Part shown: positions 1-8,297 of the stretch, one piece after another
Numbering within the stretch: the first letter of the stretch is position 1
Layout of the letters: each line of letters begins with the position of its first letter
DNA from: Micavibrio sp. UBA5572
Lineage (GTDB): Bacteria > Pseudomonadota > Alphaproteobacteria > Micavibrionales > Micavibrionaceae
NCBI GenBank assembly: GCA_002425415.1
Contig: DIMG01000021.1
Coordinates: 1 to 22,250, forward strand
Reading direction: 5' to 3'
Length of the DNA stretch: 22,250 nucleotides
The notes under the pieces: generated by a model
What the model was told of the DNA's origin: nothing
The model's input: only the letters and a program-made list of their open reading frames with translations
Databases searched by the model: none
Program-made: the position numbers and the translations under genes

Positions 1-1
1 A

Positions 2-544
2 CGAGTTATCTGGTACAGCCCCGTTGATTTTATTGCCCTGCAGAACAAAGTCTATTTCAGTCTGCCCGAAGGCAAGAAACACCATATTAAAGTGCGCGAA
101 GCAGGCGATATTATCAGCCATATTCAGGCCGGTATGCCAATTATTACAGTCAGAGACCAACAAGGCACGTTGGTAGCACAAGCGTTGTTGAGCTATGCAA
201 ATAGCTCAAAGGGGCTCAAAAATCTGGAAGGCTATCCCATTGGAGAAGATCGGGACGGGACTGCTATTATCCAGTCTGTCGCCGTTGATCCGGATAAACG
301 GGGCCAAAAATTGGCGCATTTGCTTTTGGATTATGCCAAAGAGATTGCTTGGCAACAAGGCAAACAAAAAATCATTGCAAAAGTTGCTGACGATAATCAG
401 GCCAGCGGAAAAACCTTTCTCAAAAATGCTTTTGTGAAAGCAAGCAAAGGCACAGATCCTGAAAAATTCTATGCTGTAACCTTTTGGGAGTATTGTTTGC
501 CGATTTTGGCGTTCTCCCATGCTTATGGATTCACTGTGGCATAG
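2..544 (+). CDS. GNAT-family N-acetyltransferase, 5' end cut off by the window
   Basis: The reading frame is open from base 2 to the stop at 542-544, so the start lies upstream of the window. A GTG at 92 is the first possible start codon, but in-frame, protein-like residues precede it (RVIWYSPVDFIALQNKVYF), so I treat the gene as partial. The middle carries the GNAT acetyl-CoA binding region: a beta strand reading SVAVDPDKRGQKLAHLLLDYA, matching the R/Q-x-x-G-x-A/G signature (here RGQKLA), then an amphipathic helix. Family knowledge says such enzymes move an acetyl group from acetyl-CoA to an amine. The substrate cannot be read from the sequence. The C-terminal tail after FWEY has no recognisable motif. 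A second small ORF overlaps the last 20 bases, and prfC follows about 100 bases downstream. Confidence 0.8.
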   Translation, partial: RVIWYSPVDFIALQNKVYFSLPEGKKHHIKVREAGDIISHIQAGMPIITVRDQQGTLVAQALLSYANSSKGLKNLEGYPIGEDRDGTAIIQSVAVDPDKRGQKLAHLLLDYAKEIAWQQGKQKIIAKVADDNQASGKTFLKNAFVKASKGTDPEKFYAVTFWEYCLPILAFSHAYGFTVA

Positions 545-638
545 CCCAAAAAACAGGTTTCCTCAAGAACGGGTTGCGGAATTGGCTTTCAATGCGTATA
601 TTCTCCGCGCAAAAGGTGGAACGCACCTTGAGGGATAA
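525..638 (+). CDS. possible small ORF between the acetyltransferase and prfC (37 aa)
   Basis: An ATG at 525 (or another in frame at 519) opens a 37-codon frame ending in TAA at 636-638, eight bases before the prfC ATG. The peptide begins MDSLWHSPKNRFPQERVAEL and continues with a helix-like stretch, FNAYILRAKGG. It overlaps the end of the acetyltransferase gene and leads directly into the prfC ribosome binding site, which would fit translational coupling. There is no clear ribosome binding site upstream of either ATG. I do not recognise the peptide. It may be a chance frame in the intergenic region, or a displaced C-terminal piece of an ancestral longer gene. Confidence 0.3.
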   Translation: MDSLWHSPKNRFPQERVAELAFNAYILRAKGGTHLEG

Positions 639-646
639 AGGATTTT

Positions 647-2215
647 ATGAGTTCACCTGTTGATACCAGACGCACATTCGCGATCATTGCTCACCCCGAT
701 GCCGGTAAAACGACATTGACGGAAAAACTGTTGCTGTTCGGTGGCGCAATCCAGATGGCAGGAATGGTCAAGGCACGAGGCGAACGCCGTCGCGCCCGCT
801 CGGACTGGATGAAGGTTGAGCAAGAACGCGGAATTTCTGTAGCTTCATCGGTCATGACGTTCGATTTTGACGGGATAACCTACAACCTTCTTGATACGCC
901 AGGGCATGAAGATTTCTCGGAAGATACCTACCGAACCCTGACCGCTGTTGATAGTGCCATCATGGTTCTGGACGCGGCCAAGGGGATAGAAACCCAAACG
1001 CTGAAACTGTTTGAAGTGTGCCGTTTGCGCAATATTCCGATTATTACTTTTATCAATAAGATGGATCGTGAAGCCCAAGACCCGTTTTCGTTAATGGATG
1101 AAATTGAAGACAAGCTTCAAATGGAAGTGACTCCTGCGAGCTGGCCAATCGGCATGGGGCGTGATTTTAAAGGATGTTACGATTTGCTGGGAGATCAACT
1201 GGTTCTGTTTGATCGCAGTAAGGGTGAAACACTTTCAAACAGCCTGACATGCACTGGACTGGATGATCCTCTGATTGATAAAAAATTGCCCGAAGATCAA
1301 GCCTCAAAATTACGGGAAGATGTCGAAATGATTCGTGGCATTTGCCCACCATTTGAGGTAAAAAGCTATCTCGAAGGAGGTATGACACCGGTATTTTTTG
1401 GCTCTGCCGTTAATAATTTTGGCGTACGCGAGTTATTAGGGGGAATCGGAACATTTGCCCCAACTCCACGTTCACAAAAGACAGCAGAACGCACAGTCGA
1501 TCCCCACGAAAATAAAGTCACGGGATTTGTATTTAAAATTCAGGCCAACATGGATCCCAAACACCGCGACCGCATTGCCTTTACCCGCATTTGTTCGGGA
1601 ACATTCAAACGTGGTATGAAATTGCTTCACAACCGCACCCAAAAACAAATGGTGATTCATTCACCGTTGATGTTCTTTGCCCAAGATCGTGAAATGGTTG
1701 ATGATGCTGTCGCAGGAGATATTATAGGCATTCCAAACCACGGAAATTTGCGAATCGGTGATGTTTTAACCGAAGGCGAAAAGCTGACTTTTACCGGCAT
1801 TCCGTCTTTTGCCCCTGAATATCTGCAACGTGTTTCGTCCGAAGATCCGATGAAAGCCAAACATTTGGGCAATGCACTTCAGCAATTGGCAGAAGAAGGT
1901 GTTGCCCGCGTTTTTAAAAACCGTCTGGATAATAGCTGGGTTGTCGGCGTTGTCGGGATGCTTCAATTTGATGTTTTGGCGGATCGCATTCGGACTGAAT
2001 ATAATTTACCGGTGAAATTTGAAGCCACCAGCCTTTATACAGCGCGATGGATTTTTGCAGATGAGCCCGCCAAGTTAAAGGCCTTTCTGGATGCCAATAG
2101 AAGCGCCATAGCCGATGACCATGATAACGACCCTGTCTTTATGGCTCGGAATGCATGGCATCTGAATGATGCTCAGGATAAAAATCCCGAGATAAAATTT
2201 ATGGCGACGAAGTAG
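647..2215 (+). CDS. prfC: Peptide chain release factor 3 (RF3)
   Basis: A 522-residue translational GTPase, close to the 529 residues of E. coli RF3. RF3 binds GTP on the ribosome and drives release of RF1 or RF2 after peptide hydrolysis. All G motifs are visible near the N terminus: P-loop HPDAGKTT at about residues 16-23, switch I region RGISVASS, DTPGHEDF (G3), NKMD (G4) and FFGSA (G5). The insertion that separates RF3 from EF-G is present: the sequence KARGERRRARSDWM after the P-loop is typical of RF3. The C-terminal domain (VGMLQFDVL and following) is also typical. The ATG at 647 is preceded by AAAGGA at a good distance. The stop lies within the end of the convergent gene on the other strand. 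Identification is firm from motif order and length. Confidence 0.96.
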   Translation: MSSPVDTRRTFAIIAHPDAGKTTLTEKLLLFGGAIQMAGMVKARGERRRARSDWMKVEQERGISVASSVMTFDFDGITYNLLDTPGHEDFSEDTYRTLTAVDSAIMVLDAAKGIETQTLKLFEVCRLRNIPIITFINKMDREAQDPFSLMDEIEDKLQMEVTPASWPIGMGRDFKGCYDLLGDQLVLFDRSKGETLSNSLTCTGLDDPLIDKKLPEDQASKLREDVEMIRGICPPFEVKSYLEGGMTPVFFGSAVNNFGVRELLGGIGTFAPTPRSQKTAERTVDPHENKVTGFVFKIQANMDPKHRDRIAFTRICSGTFKRGMKLLHNRTQKQMVIHSPLMFFAQDREMVDDAVAGDIIGIPNHGNLRIGDVLTEGEKLTFTGIPSFAPEYLQRVSSEDPMKAKHLGNALQQLAEEGVARVFKNRLDNSWVVGVVGMLQFDVLADRIRTEYNLPVKFEATSLYTARWIFADEPAKLKAFLDANRSAIADDHDNDPVFMARNAWHLNDAQDKNPEIKFMATK

Positions 2216-4475
2216 ATCCGGTTTTCTCAATCGCACGGGCTTGAGCTTCTTTTTGTGCACTTCTTTTTTCGAGAATGTTAAAGGACATGGCGCGTAAAGG
2301 ATTTGCAAAATCATCAGACCATGGCTTTTGATCCGCATTGGCCAAAACGTCCAACCATCCTTTAGATTTTAGTTCTCTTAAATAGGTTTCATTCCGAGTT
2401 AAGATAACCGCAATGGTATCAAAATATTGATAGTCAGTGCCTTCAACTTCTCCGGTAGAAGAGATTTTGGTAATGGCGGGAATTTCCAATGATTGGGATA
2501 TAAGCGCCAACTCTGGCTCTAGCTCAAAGTATCGGCTTGTCACGTGAAAGACCACCATGCCATCGCTTTTGATTTTGCTTAAATACATCTCTGTTGCTTG
2601 TTTGGTAATCAAGTGCAAAGGAATGCTATCCGAGCTGAAAACATCCACCAAAAGGAGGTCATAAGACGCATCTGTAATATTTTTGACTTTCAGTCGTGCA
2701 TCGCCTTGCGTAATATCACTCTGTGGCGGACAATCATGAAGATAGGAAAAAATATTCGGATTAGAAGCAATGCGAATAATATCAGGATCAATTTCAAAGA
2801 ATTGAATGTGGTCTTGTGGCCTCAAAAGACAGGCCACACTCCCAGTTCCTAGACCAAGCCCCGCCACCTCAAGAGGGGATGGATGATATTTTTTAACAAT
2901 TTCAAAAGATTCACCAATGGAAGTTTTAGAATTATAATAGGTCAGTGGAATGGTTTTGTCTGCGGGGTTCAGAGGTTGAGATCCATGTAATGTTGTTCCA
3001 TGGGCAAGGTTGCGAGTCAAAGGATTATCGGTTGTAATTAAAGTTCCAAAATAATTTCTTGATATATCTACCGTTTTTCCTAGGCCTTGCCACGGAATAA
3101 AAGGCGTAGCGATAGATAAAACAAAACAAGCCACAATAAAATAAGGTTTACGATCCATCAAAATCAAGACAAGAGGAATAGCCGCAAATCCAAGAAAAGG
3201 TAGGGCAAAAACATAAGGAGTTCCGACCATGTGTCTCAGCACCATAAATGAGGATAAGGCGAGCAGACAAATCAATGTCAAAATCATCATCGGTTTTTTA
3301 TGGGACGCAATGGATTTGAATGACAGGCTGGAAGATAAATTCCAACAAAACAGGGAGAGTGCTCCGGTAATCAGAAATTCATAGGGTTTTAAAAAAATCA
3401 CAGGAGCCAGAAGGGCGTTGAATAGACCACCCAAAGCACCGCCAAACGACATAATCAGATAGAAAAGTGTCAGATGCTTGGGTGGTGGCTTTAATCGAAC
3501 AAGCTCTTGATGGCACATAATTGCCGTTACAAAAAACAGTATCCCCAAGGCAATGCCAAGTTCGAGTTTTAGAAAGAAAGAACATCCCATCATGGAATAA
3601 ATAACAGCAAATAGGATCGCAAAAACAACGCGTGTTGCTTTCAATGGGATAAGAGGTTTCTTGGCAAAGGCAATCACAAAGGACAAAATATAAAGAGTCA
3701 AAGGAGCAACCCAGAACATCGGGGCAGATCCAATATCAGACGTGATAAAGCTGGTATATCCCAACATTAACGACGACGGAATAAAGGCCAAAAACATCCA
3801 CAGACATATTGTTTTCCATGTTGGAGCTAAATCGGCATCTTCGGTCTGCTGTGTATCCGAAGATTCAATGGAAATACGTTTTAAGACTGTAAATGTGCAA
3901 GCCAGCATTAAAACTGTAAGGACAGCATACCCGATAGCCCAATAAAGAGATTGTTCAGCAAGAGGTAAAAACTGTTCGATTAAAACAGGATAAAGCAGTA
4001 AGGCAAGGACAGAGCCGAGATTGCTGGAGGCATACAGAAAATAAGGATTATGGGCATCAGGATGACTTGTGTGTGAAAACCATTTTTGGAGCAAAGGCGC
4101 AGTCGCTGAAAGAAAAAGAAATGGAAGGCCGATTAACACCATCATATTTTTAATTTGCCACCACATAGGATTATCAAGGTCAGCGGGCGGCGGCATGGTC
4201 GTCATCATCGGAAGAGTCGAAAGCCCCGCCAATAGAACAAACCCAAAATGGGACAAAAACTGAATTTTTAGGGATTTGATTTTTGAAATGGCATGGGCGT
4301 AAAAATACCCACCCAAAAGCAAAATTTGAAAGAACAACATGGTCGTATTCCAGACCGAAGGCGTTCCCCCTAAAACAGGCAGCATGGCCTTGCCGATCAT
4401 GGGTTGAACCACAAAAAGAAGATACGCGCTTAAAAATATGGTTATGGTAAAAAATAACGTTTGTGATTTATGCAT
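2199..4475 (-). CDS. Polytopic membrane protein with C-terminal spermidine-synthase-like domain
   Basis: 758 residues if started at the ATG at 4475. A TTG at 4502 would add nine residues but is a poorer choice. The first ~470 residues hold about 15 hydrophobic segments, beginning with the characteristic stretch SAYLLFVVQPMIGKAMLPVL of the family annotated as fused MFS/spermidine synthase. The C-terminal ~250 residues resemble a polyamine aminopropyltransferase fold: PLTYYNSKTSIGE, SAM-site motif GLGLGTGSVA near residue 540, acidic FFEIDPDII, QGDARL, then LLVDVFSSDSIP. In true spermidine synthases the loop after the last strand supplies a catalytic Asp; here the spacing DVFSSD differs, so polyamine synthesis is not assured. 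Substrate is unknown. The gene is divergent from the suf operon, and its end overlaps prfC by 17 bases. Confidence 0.82.
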   Translation of the reverse strand: MHKSQTLFFTITIFLSAYLLFVVQPMIGKAMLPVLGGTPSVWNTTMLFFQILLLGGYFYAHAISKIKSLKIQFLSHFGFVLLAGLSTLPMMTTMPPPADLDNPMWWQIKNMMVLIGLPFLFLSATAPLLQKWFSHTSHPDAHNPYFLYASSNLGSVLALLLYPVLIEQFLPLAEQSLYWAIGYAVLTVLMLACTFTVLKRISIESSDTQQTEDADLAPTWKTICLWMFLAFIPSSLMLGYTSFITSDIGSAPMFWVAPLTLYILSFVIAFAKKPLIPLKATRVVFAILFAVIYSMMGCSFFLKLELGIALGILFFVTAIMCHQELVRLKPPPKHLTLFYLIMSFGGALGGLFNALLAPVIFLKPYEFLITGALSLFCWNLSSSLSFKSIASHKKPMMILTLICLLALSSFMVLRHMVGTPYVFALPFLGFAAIPLVLILMDRKPYFIVACFVLSIATPFIPWQGLGKTVDISRNYFGTLITTDNPLTRNLAHGTTLHGSQPLNPADKTIPLTYYNSKTSIGESFEIVKKYHPSPLEVAGLGLGTGSVACLLRPQDHIQFFEIDPDIIRIASNPNIFSYLHDCPPQSDITQGDARLKVKNITDASYDLLLVDVFSSDSIPLHLITKQATEMYLSKIKSDGMVVFHVTSRYFELEPELALISQSLEIPAITKISSTGEVEGTDYQYFDTIAVILTRNETYLRELKSKGWLDVLANADQKPWSDDFANPLRAMSFNILEKRSAQKEAQARAIEKTGSTSSP

Positions 4476-4526
4476 AGCAAGTCCCGAATAAAACAGATTC
4501 AATAAGATAAGCTAACATTGTAAGGC

Positions 4527-4580
4527 TTGAATTTCTATCCTGTTTGTGTGATACAAATCGGACTAATAGCGTACGGATTA
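4527..4580 (+). promoter_or_regulatory. Probable suf operon promoter with a direct-repeat operator candidate
   Basis: A TTGAAT at 4527-4532 could be a -35 element, and GATACA at 4550-4555 or TACAAA at 4552-4557 a weak -10. Just downstream, the heptamer CGGACTA (4559-4565) is repeated as CGGATTA (4574-4580), 15 bases apart start to start, immediately before the regulator ATG at 4583. Rrf2 proteins often regulate their own operon, so this is the natural place for an operator. The site does not match the classical IscR consensus well, so binding is inference. Confidence 0.4.
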
Positions 4581-4582
4581 GA

Positions 4583-5020
4583 ATGATTAAGCTGTCAAAA
4601 CTTTCGGATTATGCAATTGTTGTCCTCAGCCAGTTGGCGGCTGACCAAGGGCGGCTTTATACTGCTGCTGTTCTGGCGCAACAGACCGGAATTCCTGAAC
4701 CGACAGTTGCCAAGGTTTTAAAATTGCTCTCACGGCGCGAAATCGTCAATTCAATGCGGGGAGTCAAGGGTGGTTATGCCATGACCCGCATTCCATCGCA
4801 AGTCACGGTCACAGAGTTGATCGAAGCCTTGGAAGGGCCTATCTCAATCACGTCTTGCGCGGATATCGAAGTTGAAACCTCCTGCCACATTGCGGGTCTG
4901 TGTCCGATGCGCGGAAGTTGGCACAAAGTCAATGTCGCTGTAAAATCAGCTTTGAACGAAGTTTTTCTATCCGATTTGTTGATCCCTATGCATCGACCAG
5001 AAAAAAGGGGGCAAGCATGA
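4583..5020 (+). CDS. Rrf2-family transcriptional regulator of the SUF operon
   Basis: 145 residues from the ATG at 4583; an upstream TTG at 4544 would add 13 unconvincing residues. The N terminus is an Rrf2 winged helix (KLSDYAIVVLSQLA, then the recognition helix IPEPTVAKVLKLLSR, and the wing SMRGVKGGYAM). Three cysteines, C92, C101 and C107, sit in SCADIEVETSCHIAGLCPMR, with spacing C-x8-C-x5-C. That is the pattern expected for a [2Fe-2S] or [4Fe-4S] cluster ligand set in IscR/SufR-like regulators. It matches the SUF-associated Rrf2 branch, thought to adjust cluster assembly to demand. Its stop overlaps the sufB start in ATGA, so the two are translationally coupled. Whether it represses or activates cannot be read directly. 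Confidence 0.9.
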   Translation: MIKLSKLSDYAIVVLSQLAADQGRLYTAAVLAQQTGIPEPTVAKVLKLLSRREIVNSMRGVKGGYAMTRIPSQVTVTELIEALEGPISITSCADIEVETSCHIAGLCPMRGSWHKVNVAVKSALNEVFLSDLLIPMHRPEKRGQA

Positions 5021-6459
5021 GCGAGCCATTAACCGTTGCCGAACAAGTCCAAGCCCTGAATAAATATGAAGCCGGTTTTGTGACCGATATTGAATCGGAC
5101 AAAGCCCCCAAAGGCCTGAATGAAGATATTATCCGTTTTATCTCTGCCAAAAAGAATGAACCGGAATGGCTTTTGGAATGGCGGTTAAAATCCTTTGAAC
5201 ACTGGAAGAAAATGCCAGAACCTCAATGGGCAAAAATCTCGCACCCGCCGATTGATTATCAGGATGCTTATTACTATTCCGCGCCAAAAGCCAAGTTGAA
5301 CTCACTGGATGAAGCCGACCCCAAATTGCTGGAAACCTTTGAAAAGCTAGGTGTTCCGATGCGTGAACGTGCAAGGCTGGCAGGGGTCGCCGTCGATGTT
5401 GTCTTTGACTCGGTATCGGTTGCTACGACGTTTAAGGAAGATTTGAATAAGCTGGGAATTATTTTCTGTTCGATTTCCGAAGCCATCCGCGATCATCCTG
5501 ATCTTATCAAAAAATATATGGGCTCGGTCGTCCCGTTTCACGATAACAAACATGCCTGTTTGAATTCGGCAGTGTTCACGGACGGGTCATTTGTCTTTAT
5601 TCCCGAAGGTGTGCGTTGCCCGATGGAACTCTCAACGTATTTTCGCATTAACGAAATAAATACGGGACAATTCGAACGTACGCTCATCATTGCCGAAAAA
5701 GGCGCGTATGTGTCGTATTTGGAAGGCTGCACAGCCCCGATGCGCGATGAAAACCAGCTTCATGCGGCGGTGGTTGAATTGATTGCCCATGAAGATGCGG
5801 TTATCAAATATTCGACTGTTCAGAACTGGTATCCGGGCGATGAAAACGGTAAAGGCGGAATTTATAATTTTGTAACCAAACGCGGACTTTGCGCGGGGGC
5901 AAGGTCAAAAATTTCATGGACACAAGTTGAAACAGGATCTGCTATTACTTGGAAATACCCGTCTTGCGTTTTGAAAGGCGATGATAGTCAAGGTGAATTC
6001 TATTCGGTGGCCATCACCAATAATTTCCAACAAGCCGATACCGGAACAAAAATGATCCACATGGGTGCGCGCACCAGATCGCGCATCATTGCCAAAACAA
6101 TCTCGGCAGGGAAATCAGACTCGACTTATCGCGGCCTTGTTAAAATTCTGGCAGGCGCAGACGGCGCGCGCAACTATACGCAATGTGACAGTTTGTTGGT
6201 CGGGGACGAATGCGGCGCACATACTGTGCCCTATATCGAAAGCAAAAACCCGCGCGCCAAATTGGAACACGAAGCCACAACCAGCAAAATTTCCGATGAC
6301 CAGTTATTCTATTGCCAACAACGCGGCCTGTCTGAAGAAGAAGCAGTCGCCTTAATTGTTAACGGGTTTTGTCGGGAAGTAATGCAAAACCTGCCCATGG
6401 AATTCGCCGTCGAAGCCCAAAAACTTATCGCCATTAGTTTGGAAGGAAGCGTGGGGTGA
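5017..6459 (+). CDS. sufB: Fe-S cluster scaffold subunit SufB
   Basis: 480 residues. SufB is the scaffold partner in the cytosolic SufBC2D complex, where sulfur from SufS is received and the nascent cluster is built. The ATG at 5017 is chosen because it follows a strong AGGGGG site and overlaps the regulator stop by four bases. A longer frame opening at 4900 runs within the regulator gene and is not credible. Core motifs are conserved: VPFHDNKHACLNSAVFTDGS, FYSVAITNN, ARNYTQCDSLLVG and LEHEATTSK. Cys390 and Glu419 fall 29 residues apart, exactly like Cys405 and Glu434, the residues proposed for cluster assembly in E. coli SufB. The C terminus ends in the typical FAVEAQKLIAISLEGSVG. Confidence 0.97.
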   Translation: MSEPLTVAEQVQALNKYEAGFVTDIESDKAPKGLNEDIIRFISAKKNEPEWLLEWRLKSFEHWKKMPEPQWAKISHPPIDYQDAYYYSAPKAKLNSLDEADPKLLETFEKLGVPMRERARLAGVAVDVVFDSVSVATTFKEDLNKLGIIFCSISEAIRDHPDLIKKYMGSVVPFHDNKHACLNSAVFTDGSFVFIPEGVRCPMELSTYFRINEINTGQFERTLIIAEKGAYVSYLEGCTAPMRDENQLHAAVVELIAHEDAVIKYSTVQNWYPGDENGKGGIYNFVTKRGLCAGARSKISWTQVETGSAITWKYPSCVLKGDDSQGEFYSVAITNNFQQADTGTKMIHMGARTRSRIIAKTISAGKSDSTYRGLVKILAGADGARNYTQCDSLLVGDECGAHTVPYIESKNPRAKLEHEATTSKISDDQLFYCQQRGLSEEEAVALIVNGFCREVMQNLPMEFAVEAQKLIAISLEGSVG

Positions 6460-6571
6460 TGGATGGAAAGAATTTATTTGTTTATATGCTGACAAGCAAA
6501 AAAACGGAACATTATATATCGGCGTAACATCGGACTTAAAAAAACGAATTCGGAGAATGACATCCACCTAA
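6459..6571 (+). pseudogene. Truncated, frameshifted GIY-YIG nuclease-domain remnant
   Basis: An ATG at 6459 overlaps the sufB stop and reads MDGKNLFVYMLTSKK. After a run of seven A residues (6498-6504), the frame one base earlier continues NGTLYIGVTSDLKKRIR and stops at 6569-6571. Joined, this matches the start of the small GIY-YIG endonuclease-like proteins, which typically read YVYxLTxKxNGTLYIGVTxDL. The family is normally about 80-100 residues and continues with an HK-rich helix. Here it is cut after about 37 residues and lacks the catalytic Glu and later motifs. One A is missing in the homopolymer for an intact frame. It lies between sufB and sufC without breaking either gene. It is best read as a decayed insertion. 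Confidence 0.75.
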
Positions 6572-6586
6572 AATTAGGAAAAATAA

Positions 6587-7327
6587 ATGCTCAAAATTAA
6601 AAACCTGACAGCCGAAATTGACGGCAAGCAAATACTCAACGGTCTTGATCTGGAAGTGAAAGCCGGAGAAGTCCATGCCATTATGGGGCCGAACGGAGCG
6701 GGGAAATCAACCTTGTCCTATGTCCTTTCCGGTCGTGACGGATACGATGTCACAGGCGGCACCGCTGAACTGGACGGCATAAACCTGCTTGATCTTAATC
6801 CGAATGAACGCGCGGCGGCGGGATTGTTTCTGGCATTTCAATACCCTGTCGAGATTCCGGGTGTTGGCATGACCAATTTTCTGAAAACCGCCCTTAATTC
6901 CATTCGTAAAGCCCGTGGGCAAAATGAACTGGAAGCATTGGATTTTTTGAAGATTTTAAAATCCAGACAAAAAGAATTGGGCATTGCGGATGATATGCTC
7001 AAACGTGCGGTTAATGTCGGGTTTTCAGGGGGCGAGAAAAAGCGCAATGAAGTTTTGCAAATGGCAATGTTAGAGCCTAAATTTTGTATTCTCGATGAAA
7101 CAGATTCCGGCCTTGATATTGATGCCTTGAAAATTGTGGCTGATGGTGTCAACAAACTTCGCGCACCGGATCGCGGGTTTTTGGTGATTACCCATTACCA
7201 ACGCTTGCTTGATTACATCGTGCCGGACGTGGTTCATGTCCTTGCCAAAGGAAAAATCGTCAAAACAGGCGGCGCAGAGCTTGCCAAAGAATTAGAGGCT
7301 AAGGGATATGCAGAACTTGTTGCCTAA
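6587..7327 (+). CDS. sufC: Fe-S assembly ABC-type ATPase SufC
   Basis: 246 residues, the usual SufC length. SufC is the soluble ABC ATPase that binds SufB and SufD and powers cluster assembly; no membrane partner is involved. Walker A is GPNGAGKST at residues 34-42. The Q-loop region is FLAFQYPVEIPGV, the signature is FSGGEKKRNEVLQMA near residue 146, and Walker B is KFCILDETDSGLDIDALK, with the SufC-typical ETDSGLD in place of the usual EPTSGLD. The switch His is in VITHYQRLL. The ATG at 6587 follows AGGAAAAATAA, a workable ribosome binding site. The gap from sufB is wider than elsewhere in the operon because of the GIY-YIG remnant. The end overlaps sufD by 20 bases. Confidence 0.97.
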   Translation: MLKIKNLTAEIDGKQILNGLDLEVKAGEVHAIMGPNGAGKSTLSYVLSGRDGYDVTGGTAELDGINLLDLNPNERAAAGLFLAFQYPVEIPGVGMTNFLKTALNSIRKARGQNELEALDFLKILKSRQKELGIADDMLKRAVNVGFSGGEKKRNEVLQMAMLEPKFCILDETDSGLDIDALKIVADGVNKLRAPDRGFLVITHYQRLLDYIVPDVVHVLAKGKIVKTGGAELAKELEAKGYAELVA

Positions 7328-8297
7328 ATCTTTGCCCGATCTGGATAAAGAACATTGGAAATATTCCAATGTAAACGCTGCGCTCAAAAAACTGGACGTG
7401 GCGTTGAGTCAGCCCGTTTGGGAAATGACGGGAGCATTCGAATTTTTACACCCTGATATTGAAAACGGCGTACATCTTTCAATTCCGAAAAACAAACAAT
7501 TTATGAGACCGATTGAACTGAAATTAACGGGTGGAGAAGGGCAACATCTTGATACAAAGATCGTAATTGATGTTGCAGAAGGCGCAAGTTTAAAAATCAT
7601 TGAACGGCAAACGGGGTGCGGCGCATATTGGAAAAATATCAAAGTCGACATCAACCTAGCGGCTAACGCCCAACTTGAATATTACCGGTTGTGTGAAGAA
7701 GATCCGTTTTGCGTCGTGACAGAATTCCTTACGGCTAATCTGGCACGTGATGCCCGTTTTAATGCCGTGGTGGTTAATGGATGTTCCGGATTCGGACGCA
7801 ATGAATTCAAAGTGCATTTGAACGGAGCGGGGGCGTATGCCGATTTGTCGGGTCTGGCTTTGTTGCGCGGCAAACAACATGGGGATACAACAATTTGTGT
7901 GGATCATATCGCGCCACATTGTAAATCCAGTCAATTTTTTAAGACCATTTTGCAAGAGTCTGCGCGTGGAGTATTCCAAGGAAAAATCCACGTCTATAAA
8001 GATGCTCAAAAATCGGACGGCTATCAATTATCCAATAACCTTTTATTGTCCCCATTGGCGGAAATGGATGTCAAACCCGAATTGGAAATTTATGCCGATG
8101 ATGTAAAATGTTCACACGGCACGACAACCGGAGAACTGGATGAAACGCCAATGTTTTATTTGCGCTCGCGCGGCCTGAACGAACAAGACGCCAGAAAATT
8201 ATTGATCGAAGCCTTCGTCGGTGAAGTTCTGGATAAAATGACCGATGAAACAATTCGCGCGTTATTTGATGAAAGGGTACAGCTATGGCTGAAGTAA
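7308..8297 (+). CDS. sufD: Fe-S cluster assembly subunit SufD
   Basis: 329 residues, shorter than E. coli SufD (423), mainly through a shorter N-terminal region. SufD pairs with SufB and SufC in the scaffold complex and is linked to iron entry. The C-terminal half is clear: the beta-helix core, then VKCSHGTTTGELDETPMFYL and SRGLNEQDARKLLIEAFV. Cys268 and His270 align with the KCSHG motif, whose His (His360 in E. coli) is proposed to act in cluster formation. The ATG at 7308 lies inside sufC, after AAGGGAT. No other Met occurs before residue 41, so this start is likely. The overlaps with sufC and sufS suggest translational coupling across all three genes. Confidence 0.93.
   Translation: MQNLLPKSLPDLDKEHWKYSNVNAALKKLDVALSQPVWEMTGAFEFLHPDIENGVHLSIPKNKQFMRPIELKLTGGEGQHLDTKIVIDVAEGASLKIIERQTGCGAYWKNIKVDINLAANAQLEYYRLCEEDPFCVVTEFLTANLARDARFNAVVVNGCSGFGRNEFKVHLNGAGAYADLSGLALLRGKQHGDTTICVDHIAPHCKSSQFFKTILQESARGVFQGKIHVYKDAQKSDGYQLSNNLLLSPLAEMDVKPELEIYADDVKCSHGTTTGELDETPMFYLRSRGLNEQDARKLLIEAFVGEVLDKMTDETIRALFDERVQLWLK

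Noticed and set aside
4900..5016. Long upstream start for sufB
   Set aside because: It lies within the regulator gene in a second frame; the ATG at 5017 has a strong ribosome binding site and the ATGA overlap.
6498..6504. A7 run as a programmed frameshift site in the GIY-YIG frame
   Set aside because: The zero-frame codons do not form a standard X XXY YYZ site, and the fused product would still be cut at about 37 residues, so simple decay is more likely.
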